Source of the DNA: Gemmatimonadota bacterium
Lineage (GTDB): Bacteria > ARS69
Direction: 5' to 3'
NCBI GenBank assembly: GCA_021604925.1
Contig: BQJX01000032.1
Coordinates: 1 to 11,764, forward strand
DNA length: 11,764 bases
Shown: positions 6,371 to 11,764 of the stretch, in pieces
Layout of the letters: every line of letters begins with the position of its first letter
How positions within the stretch are numbered: position 1 is the stretch's first letter
The notes under the pieces: generated by a model
Told to the model about the DNA's origin: nothing
What the model saw: the letters and a program-made list of their open reading frames with translations, nothing else
Databases searched by the model: none
Position numbers and translations under genes: made by a program

Positions 6371-8011
6371 ATGAAACGCATCTCATATCTTCTCGGCATC
6401 ACGCTGTTGGCCGGCCCGACCCCCACCGTCGCCGCCTCGTTCTCGCATCGTCCGTATCTCCAGGACGAGGGCGTGGACGTCCTGAACCGGACCGTGGCCC
6501 GCCAGCTCGTCGATCGCGACCTCCTGGCCAACCCGTACGACACGGCGGTCATCGGCCACGTGGACGTGTACGACCGCTTCCCCTACGTGGAATCGCGCTG
6601 GTTCCAGGTGGTGTCGGACTCGGACTGGAATCGCCTGCTGGTGGGCGAGGTCGGCGGGGACCTGCGCGCCGAGGACGCGGCAGCATCGGCCGTGGGTGCG
6701 CTGGATCAGCCGCGCGGCCTGGCCGTGGATGAGCACGGCACCGTCTACGTGGCGGACAGCGGCAACCATCGAGTGGTGGTGTTCGACAGCCACACCGAGT
6801 TCGGATCGATCAGCCTCACGCCGCGCTACGTGATCGACGGCCTCAGCCGTCCCTACGATGTGGCGTTCTCCGACGGCGGCACGCCGTTCGTGGCCGGGGA
6901 CGATCGACTCTACGTGGCCGACACCGGCAGCAACCGGGTGGTGGCGTTCGCTCTGGAGAGCCATCGCGCCGTGCCGCGCGCGGAAGTCGGTGAGCTGGGC
7001 AGTGGCGCCGGGCACTTCGCCGGGCCGTTCGCCATCGCCGTGGGTCACGAGAACGGTGTCAACACGAGCGATGTCTACGTGGCCGACGCCCACAACGGTC
7101 GCATCGTGCACCTGAACGATCGCGGCGATCACCTGGAGTGGAGCTCGGCCCAGCGACACGAGGTCGGGCTGGTCACGTCGCTCGACACCGATCACTGGGG
7201 TCACGTGTACGCCGCGGCCCCGGCCAGCGGACAGGTCGTGAAGTTCGCGAACAACCTGGAGACGTTGGCCCGCGTGGAGACCGGTCTGGATCGACCGCGC
7301 GCGTTCCACGTTCCGTTCGTGACGCGCACCGACCATCGCAATGGCTCGGTGGAGCGACGGGGACAGGGTGCTGGCGTGCTGGTCGAGCAGTGGACCGAGG
7401 CCACCGGCATCCGGGTCCTGCAGATCGGCGCGGACGTGGCCGACCTGCATCTCAAGAGCGAGGCCGGCGTTCGCGCCGACTTCCTGCTGACGGACCGGGC
7501 CGCGGTGGCCGGCTCCGTCCTGGATGACCGCGGCAACGTGGTGCGCACCCAGGAAGCGGGAACGATCAACGCGGGCAGGACGTCGCTGGAGTTCACGGAG
7601 CGGGACCTCGTGGGGCTTCCCGCGGGCGAGTACACGCTGCGCGTGTCGGCCGAGTCCGGCTACGAGGAGTCGCCGGGCGGCGCGGCCGAGGGCACGTTCC
7701 AGTGGAACGGCAGCTCCCTCGAGTCGCTGGATCGCGTGGCCCTGCTGGGCGGCACGCCCAACCCGTTCCAGACAGCCACCACGCTTCGCTTTGCGGTGCC
7801 GGCCAACGCGCCGTCGCACTCGGTCGCCGTCTTCGACATCTCGGGTCGGTTGGTTCGCCAGCTGGCAAACGGGGCCGTGGCCGCGGGAATGCACTCGGTC
7901 ACGTGGAACGGTCGCGACACCGCCGGGCGTGAAGTGAGCGCCGGCATCTACTTCGTTCAGCTGACGGTCGGCGACGCGGTCGACACGCACAAGGTGGTCC
8001 ACTTCCGATGA
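6371..8011 (+). CDS. NHL beta-propeller surface protein with FlgD-like C-terminal sorting domain
   Basis: This 546-residue protein has a signal peptide (cleavage near TVAAS, residue 22). NHL repeats follow at about 111-139 (LDQPRGLAVDEHGTVYVADS), 159-194 (YVADTGSNRVVAF), 217-247 (VYVADAHNGRIVHL) and a weaker one near 265-295, together probably making a propeller. Residues about 350-427 look like an Ig-like beta-sandwich. The last 90 residues are a FlgD-like type A sorting domain: GTPNPFQTATTLRFAVP, VAVFDISGRLVRQL, TWNGRDTAGREVSAGIYFVQL and a terminal KVVHFR. In Bacteroidetes-type systems this domain sends proteins through the type IX secretion machinery to the cell surface; here that route is inferred, as no secretion genes are present. 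NHL propellers are binding or scaffold domains. The next gene overlaps its stop by 4 bases. Confidence 0.82.
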   Translation: MKRISYLLGITLLAGPTPTVAASFSHRPYLQDEGVDVLNRTVARQLVDRDLLANPYDTAVIGHVDVYDRFPYVESRWFQVVSDSDWNRLLVGEVGGDLRAEDAAASAVGALDQPRGLAVDEHGTVYVADSGNHRVVVFDSHTEFGSISLTPRYVIDGLSRPYDVAFSDGGTPFVAGDDRLYVADTGSNRVVAFALESHRAVPRAEVGELGSGAGHFAGPFAIAVGHENGVNTSDVYVADAHNGRIVHLNDRGDHLEWSSAQRHEVGLVTSLDTDHWGHVYAAAPASGQVVKFANNLETLARVETGLDRPRAFHVPFVTRTDHRNGSVERRGQGAGVLVEQWTEATGIRVLQIGADVADLHLKSEAGVRADFLLTDRAAVAGSVLDDRGNVVRTQEAGTINAGRTSLEFTERDLVGLPAGEYTLRVSAESGYEESPGGAAEGTFQWNGSSLESLDRVALLGGTPNPFQTATTLRFAVPANAPSHSVAVFDISGRLVRQLANGAVAAGMHSVTWNGRDTAGREVSAGIYFVQLTVGDAVDTHKVVHFR

Positions 8012-8613
8012 GCCGTTTCTCCGCCCCCGGGCGCACGCTGGCCGGCATGGCCCTCGTCCTGGCGACGGGGGGATGTCTCGGTGAACCCCCGATCGAGGAG
8101 CGCTGGACGCTGCTCGAGATCGTGGAGGCACCGGACCTGTCGGCCGTGGTTCCCGGGGCCGCCTCCGAGGTCATCTCGAAGGCCCGGATCACCTATCGCG
8201 AGATCCTGACGGGGTCGGTCATCGCCGAGGTCCGGGCCTCTTCCACGATCGGAGCGGCGGACGTCGCGTTCGATCAGGAGGAGGACCGCTTGGCCATGGC
8301 CCGGGACGTGGACTACCTGCTGCGCAACTCCACGTCGATCGGGTTCGCTTCGCGGGCGGTCACCGGCTTCGATCACCTGATTCAGGAAATGGAGTTCACC
8401 TTCGATGCGGGAATGCTTCCTCCGTCGCCGCTGCCAGACAGCACCCAGGTTCTTCCGCCCACGGATTCGAACCTCTTTTTCCTCGTCTACTTCGGTGACG
8501 TGGACGAAGTCGAGATCGAAGGCGGCATGGAGATCGAAGTGGTCACACCCACGTTCTCGGACGAGGCCGACATCCTCTCCGTCGGAATGGAACTCTTGCC
8601 ACCCACGCCGTAA
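8008..8613 (+). CDS. Unidentified exported, probably lipid-anchored protein
   Basis: The start ATG at 8008 overlaps the stop of the NHL protein, with AAGGTGG about ten bases before it. The 201-residue product has an N-terminal signal ending in ATGGCLGE. Cys23 could be lipidated, though the lipobox is poor (Thr/Gly where Leu/Ala are usual). The mature part is strongly acidic and beta-rich. TYREILTGSVIAEVRASSTI resembles paired strands, and the C-terminal region is a run of acidic strands (FFLVYFGDVDEVEIEGGMEIEVVTP). No catalytic motif, repeat or known family was recognised. Coupling to the NHL gene suggests a partner of that surface protein. Function unknown. Confidence 0.72.
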   Translation: MSRFSAPGRTLAGMALVLATGGCLGEPPIEERWTLLEIVEAPDLSAVVPGAASEVISKARITYREILTGSVIAEVRASSTIGAADVAFDQEEDRLAMARDVDYLLRNSTSIGFASRAVTGFDHLIQEMEFTFDAGMLPPSPLPDSTQVLPPTDSNLFFLVYFGDVDEVEIEGGMEIEVVTPTFSDEADILSVGMELLPPTP

Positions 8614-8617
8614 GGAG
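8612..8617 (+). promoter_or_regulatory. Ribosome-binding site deciding a GTG start
   Basis: AAGGAG overlaps the TAA stop at 8611-8613 and lies 6 bases before GTG at 8624. No in-frame ATG is near, and the residues following GTG form a signal peptide, so the GTG is taken as the start. Confidence 0.75.
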
Positions 8618-8623
8618 ATTCAC

Positions 8624-9289
8624 GTGTTCCCCCATCCCCCTTTCCGCCTCGCCCGCTTCCTGGGCGCGTTCGTGTGCCTGGCGCTGGTCTGTCCGGCAAC
8701 GCCCGCGCACGCGGTCGTGGACGGAGAGGTCTCCGTGTCGCCGTGGGTGGGAACGCTCTACCTGGACGCCGACCTGGGCGACTTCCGCTGGAACACGAGT
8801 GCCCAGACCGTGTGGGGCGCCTCGGCGCACGTGCGCAAGGGACGACTGGCCGCCGGGGCGCGCGCGTGGCGCGGCTCCACCCGTCAGTCCGTGGGAACCC
8901 CGTCCGATCCGGCCACCGTGGACGTGAACCTGACCGGCGTGGATGCGCTGGGCGAGGCCCGCCTGATGAGCCTGCTCGGCGTGCGACTCGTCGCCACCGG
9001 CGCCGTGGGCGCCCTGCACATCGGATGGTCGCCGTCTTCCATCGAGCTGCCGGGTCTCGGAGAGTCCGTCCGCGTGGACTTCGACCCGATCCGCGAGGCC
9101 TCGTTCTCGACCGGCCTGGCGGTACGCCGATCGCTGATCGGCGGCTTCGGCGTTGCCGTGGGGGCGGAGCGCAGCTGGTTCCACCTGGACACGGCGCACC
9201 GCCGCGGAAACGAGATCGTCAACGAACGCACGCTTTTCGGAACGTGGACCGCTCGAATCGAGCTGTCGCGCAGCGTTCTGCAACTCTGA
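8624..9289 (+). CDS. Small outer-membrane beta-barrel-like protein
   Basis: It starts at GTG 8624, set by the ribosome-binding site overlapping the previous stop. The 221-residue product has a clear signal peptide with AHA cleavage after residue 30. The mature protein shows alternating strands: VSVSPWVGTLYLDADLG, VWGASAHVRKGRLAAGARAWRG, LVATGAVGALHIGW, FSTGLAVRRSLIGGFGVAVGAER and WTARIELSRSVLQL. Glycine-and-aromatic rich hairpins of this kind are usual in 8- to 10-stranded outer-membrane barrels. It ends in Leu rather than the more common Phe. The family was not recognised and no ligand can be named. It is one of four barrel-type proteins in the operon. Confidence 0.7.
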   Translation: MFPHPPFRLARFLGAFVCLALVCPATPAHAVVDGEVSVSPWVGTLYLDADLGDFRWNTSAQTVWGASAHVRKGRLAAGARAWRGSTRQSVGTPSDPATVDVNLTGVDALGEARLMSLLGVRLVATGAVGALHIGWSPSSIELPGLGESVRVDFDPIREASFSTGLAVRRSLIGGFGVAVGAERSWFHLDTAHRRGNEIVNERTLFGTWTARIELSRSVLQL

Positions 9290-9291
9290 GT

Positions 9292-9299
9292 GGAAGGGA
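9292..9299 (+). promoter_or_regulatory. Ribosome-binding site of the SH3-barrel gene
   Basis: GGAAGGGA lies 7 bases before ATG 9307 and only 4 bases before the adjacent in-frame GTG 9304. The spacing favours the ATG. Confidence 0.6.
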
Positions 9300-9306
9300 A
9301 CTCGTG

Positions 9307-10197
9307 ATGTTCGCTCGACCTGACTCACGGCGCGAGTTCGCGCCCACGAAAACCCGCACGCGTCGGTGGGCGCTTTGCTCGGCACTCCCGGCGGCGCTTG
9401 CGCTGATCTGGGCGGGAACTCCCGCCGTGGCCGACGACGCTCCGGCCGAAGGGCACGAGGCCAATCCGCCGTACATGTCCACGTCGCAGCTGGTCAAGCT
9501 GGACCGCGCCGACCGCAACGTGCTGCGCAGCGGTCCCGGCGAAACCTTCTCCATGGTGGAGGTCGCCCCCAAGGGCGCCCGGTACCCCATCCTGGCCAAG
9601 CGTGGACCATGGTTCAACGTCCGGCTCTCCGACACCCGCACCGCCTGGATTCACGAATCGCTCTGCTCGGATGTCTACGACATGTCCGGCCTGGAGTTTC
9701 GACCGAACCCACGCATGTTCTCCCGCATCGGCAGTTACACGCTGACCGGCTGGGGCGGCGGCTACTCCTTCGATCGCAAGTCGAACACGCCCACGGTGGG
9801 CGGACGCGTGGGCTACTACGCGCTCGACTGGCTGGAAGTGGAAGGCGGCCTGGCCTGGACCAAGGTGAACCGGCCGGCCGAGATCGTGGAGTCCCTCTTC
9901 GCTCTCCGTCTGGAGGCCGAGGAGTTCCACATGCTGTTCTACGAGATGAACGGGAATCTCAAGATTCTCCCGGGGCGCCAGCTGGTGCCGTACCTCACGG
10001 CCGGCGTGGGTTCGTCGATCATGAGGGGCGAGAGCGAGCCCACGTTCAACTACGGCGGCGGAATCCTCTTCTTCGTCGCCAAGCGGACGGCCATGCGTTG
10101 GGAGTTCCGCACCTACGACTTCGATTCGGGCTCCGACAACGCGCGTCGGTCCAACAGCAACTACGTGTTCACCGTGGGCACCACGTTCCTTCTCTAG
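9307..10197 (+). CDS. SH3-like domain fused to an outer-membrane beta-barrel
   Basis: The 296-residue product has a long basic leader (TRTRRW) before a hydrophobic stretch, with cleavage near AVADD (residue 42). Residues about 70-120 match a bacterial SH3 domain: NVLRSGPGETFSMVEVAPKG, then WFNVRLSDTRTAWIHESL. From about 140 on it is a barrel: IGSYTLTGWGGGYSF, VGYYALDWLEVEGGLAW, LKILPGRQLVPYLTAGVGSS, YGGGILFFVAKRTAMRWEFR and a closing FTVGTTFLL. The barrel resembles the Myxococcus-type outer-membrane barrel family (TIGR04565 style) by eye. Bacterial SH3 domains often bind peptidoglycan or peptides, so the protein may tie the outer membrane to the wall or to a partner; this is inference. The start is ATG 9307; GTG 9304 is one codon upstream in frame. 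Confidence 0.76.
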   Translation: MFARPDSRREFAPTKTRTRRWALCSALPAALALIWAGTPAVADDAPAEGHEANPPYMSTSQLVKLDRADRNVLRSGPGETFSMVEVAPKGARYPILAKRGPWFNVRLSDTRTAWIHESLCSDVYDMSGLEFRPNPRMFSRIGSYTLTGWGGGYSFDRKSNTPTVGGRVGYYALDWLEVEGGLAWTKVNRPAEIVESLFALRLEAEEFHMLFYEMNGNLKILPGRQLVPYLTAGVGSSIMRGESEPTFNYGGGILFFVAKRTAMRWEFRTYDFDSGSDNARRSNSNYVFTVGTTFLL

Positions 10198-10206
10198 GAG
10201 AGCACC

Positions 10207-10776
10207 ATGAAGAAGTCCCCAGTTCCCGGGCGGGCGCTTCTCGGCGCCCTCTGTTTGAGCGTTGGCCTGGCCGGCGCGGTCCACGGCGGTGAGCCCCATC
10301 GGTTCGGGGCCAAGGAAGGCGAGGAGCTGGCCCGATCGGCCGCGGCCGCGTGGTCCGGCGATGCGCGCCTCGTGTGGGTGGAGAGCGACGAGGAGGTCAC
10401 CGCCGCGGGCCAGTCCGAGCGGTGGGGCTACCTCTTCTTCTCGGAATCCCGCAACGAAGGCCGCGTCTACTCCATCAAGAACGCCAAGATCGAAGTGGTC
10501 ACGGATCCGGCGTTCGACTTCCCCGCGCCGCCGCTGGACGAAGCCTGGATGGACAGCCGACGGGCACTGTCCATCGCCGATGCGGAGAAGGGCAACGACT
10601 ACCGGGCCAAGCACGCCGGGGAACTGCGCAGCATGCTCCTGGTCCGCGGAGTGCTGAACCTGGAGGAACCCGACGCCACGACCTGGGCGATCGTCTACGA
10701 CTCGCCGACCACGTCGGGACTGTGGGTCGTGGTGGATGCCCGCAGCGGAAAGGTGGTGAAGACGTGGAGAGGCTGA
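10207..10776 (+). CDS. Exported protein with a PepSY-like C-terminal segment
   Basis: AGGAG inside the previous stop lies 6 bases before this ATG. The 189-residue product has a signal peptide (MKKSPVPGRALLGALCLSVGL, cleavage near VHGGE, residue 28). It reads as two similar halves, each a helix followed by beta strands: EELARSAAAAWSGDARLVWVES-...-WGYLFFSE, and RRALSIADAEKGNDYRAKH-...-TTWAIVYD. It ends LWVVVDARSGKVVKTWRG, typical of the last strands of PepSY-type domains, which occur in periplasmic inhibitors and redox or metal systems. No cysteine remains in the mature part, so it is not a heme c or lipoprotein. The PepSY assignment is tentative. The following gene begins 13 bases before this stop. 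Confidence 0.7.
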   Translation: MKKSPVPGRALLGALCLSVGLAGAVHGGEPHRFGAKEGEELARSAAAAWSGDARLVWVESDEEVTAAGQSERWGYLFFSESRNEGRVYSIKNAKIEVVTDPAFDFPAPPLDEAWMDSRRALSIADAEKGNDYRAKHAGELRSMLLVRGVLNLEEPDATTWAIVYDSPTTSGLWVVVDARSGKVVKTWRG

Positions 10777-11558
10777 TCCGGCTCGCGTGCCTGGCCGCGC
10801 TGCCGCTCTGGGCGGCCGTCTGGACCACGCCCGCATTCTCGCAGGAGACCGAGACCATCCGCGTGAAAGCCGTGGATCGCGACAAGCCCAAGCAGCGGAC
10901 GTTGCGCTTCCTGGAGGAGAACGGCGACTTCTTCCGCGGCCGACTGGACGCGTTGCTGATGACGGTGCAGACCGAACGCAACGGTGACGGCCAGCCGCTG
11001 GACCCCCGGTTTCTCCGCTACCAGGAGATGCTGGCGGAGATCCTGGCCGCGCGCGAAGCGGCCCAGTCGAGCGAGGAGTGGGCCCGTCAGCGCGAACTCA
11101 TGGACAGCGTGGGCGACCTTGCGGAGTTCGAAGCCGAGATGGACGAGATGGACTCGCTGCTGGGCGACCAGGCGAATCGTCTGGCCTGGCTCGAGGAGGA
11201 CTTCGTGGGGCACCAGTCCACGGCGGTCGTGGTGTTGCTGACCGGAATCCCCGCCTCGGGAGCGCCCACCGGCGTGGTGCTGGCCGATCCCTCCGGCGAG
11301 ACCGTTCGGGTGTCGCTGTCGGAGGCCGCGGTCGCTTCGCTGGCGCGTGGCGGCTCCGTCGAACTGATGCATGAACTCGTGGAACCCCGCGAGCACACGC
11401 TGGAGATCTCGCTCGTGGGCGAGGCGTGGACCGGGCAGAGCTGGTCGGTTCCGTTCGAGCCCGCCCGCGACCGCCTCACGTTCCTCGAACTGGACGCGTC
11501 CCGGGTGGACCCGGCGGTCGCCGAGTCCCAGGTGACCGCGCGTCACTGGACGAGGTAG
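10764..11558 (+). CDS. Unidentified exported protein with a central helical, acidic region
   Basis: The start is GTG 10764, which overlaps the PepSY-like gene by 13 bases, with GGAAAGG ten bases upstream. It gives MERLIRLACLAALPLWAAVW, a good signal peptide with cleavage near AFSQE (residue 27). The frame is open further upstream but lacks a better signal. The 264-residue product has a helical, charge-rich middle (about 85-147, FLRYQEMLAEILAAREAAQSS then acidic EFEAEMDEMDS) that probably forms a coiled coil. The C-terminal part, about 152-245, is a beta domain (STAVVVLLTGIPASGAP, HTLEISLVGEAWTGQSWSV). No family, catalytic motif or cofactor site was recognised. A structural or adaptor role beside the barrels is a guess. 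Confidence 0.7.
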   Translation: MERLIRLACLAALPLWAAVWTTPAFSQETETIRVKAVDRDKPKQRTLRFLEENGDFFRGRLDALLMTVQTERNGDGQPLDPRFLRYQEMLAEILAAREAAQSSEEWARQRELMDSVGDLAEFEAEMDEMDSLLGDQANRLAWLEEDFVGHQSTAVVVLLTGIPASGAPTGVVLADPSGETVRVSLSEAAVASLARGGSVELMHELVEPREHTLEISLVGEAWTGQSWSVPFEPARDRLTFLELDASRVDPAVAESQVTARHWTR

Positions 11559-11565
11559 CGACCCG

Positions 11566-11764
11566 GTGACTTCCTCTTCGGGTCGGCGGTCCACGTCGAT
11601 CGGGACGCTGGCGTGGCTGGCGCTCGCCGGGTCCGTCTCGGCGATGCCGGTTTCGCCGCCCCCGGACAGCGACGCCGCGAACCCGGCACTCCCGCTGGCC
11701 GCCGCGCTCGGCGACGCTGCCGACGCTGCCGGTTGGGACGAACTCTGCCTGCGCCGCGCCATTG
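11566..11764 (+). CDS. Start of an unidentified exported protein (partial)
   Basis: GTG 11566 follows the previous stop by 7 bases, with GAGG ten bases upstream. The 66 visible codons begin MTSSSGRRSTSIGTLAWLALAG, then SVSAM, which reads as a signal peptide. An Ala/Pro-rich linker and the segment AALGDAADAAGWDELCLRRAI follow, before the gene leaves the window. The visible part is too short to assign. It continues the operon in the same direction and codon style. Confidence 0.55.
   Translation, partial: MTSSSGRRSTSIGTLAWLALAGSVSAMPVSPPPDSDAANPALPLAAALGDAADAAGWDELCLRRAI

Noticed and set aside
6383..8131. A minus-strand open frame of about 580 codons opposite the NHL protein
   Set aside because: It has His/Val/Arg-rich composition with no recognisable motif, while the opposite strand carries clear NHL repeats and a sorting domain.
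11638..11730. Short repeated GACGCTGCC units near the right edge
   Set aside because: Two adjacent copies encode Ala-Asp-Ala in an Ala-rich linker of a GC-rich gene; this is ordinary low-complexity coding sequence.
11566..11764. Possible TPR or YidD-like identity for the last partial gene
   Set aside because: Only about 40 residues follow the signal peptide. The segment WDELCLRRAI is too short and generic to assign a family.

Overview
This is a GC-rich stretch of a bacterial chromosome. It carries no RNA genes, mobile elements, CRISPR arrays or recognisable terminators. Two features point to an FCB-group or neighbouring phylum such as Candidatus Eisenbacteria, Latescibacterota or Gemmatimonadota: a surface protein ending in a FlgD-like, type IX secretion-style sorting domain, and a mix of Planctomycete-type and Myxococcus-type envelope families. 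The assignment rests on protein style only.

Layout. Positions 1-1053 hold a minus-strand pair: a GH113-like glycosidase lipoprotein, then the first 12 codons of a gene that overlaps its stop by 4 bases (GTGA). Positions 1054-1306 are a divergent intergenic region with a near-consensus sigma-54 promoter (1228-1242) pointing right. From 1307 to beyond the right edge, thirteen plus-strand genes (the last one cut) run as one apparent operon, with gaps of at most 40 bases and several 4-13 base overlaps.

Operon content, in order: a small CX4CH cytochrome-like lipoprotein; an outer-membrane barrel; a 669-residue lipoprotein resembling hydrazine synthase alpha (beta-propeller plus two CXXCH motifs); a TlpA-type thioredoxin; a DUF4266 lipoprotein ending GGGCACN; a DUF3570 barrel; an NHL-propeller surface protein with a sorting domain; an unknown lipoprotein-like protein; a small barrel; an SH3-barrel fusion; a PepSY-like exported protein; an exported coiled-coil protein; and the start of another exported protein.

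Working picture (inference). Every operon product appears to be exported, and none looks cytoplasmic, regulatory or inner-membrane. The cytochrome-like lipoproteins, the thiol-redox protein and the barrels suggest an envelope redox or metal/cofactor-handling apparatus, switched on by a sigma-54 activator encoded elsewhere. The TlpA-DUF4266-DUF3570 trio is a recurring genomic association of unknown biochemical role. The HzsA-like protein has no hydrazine synthase partner subunits here and is very unlikely to make hydrazine.
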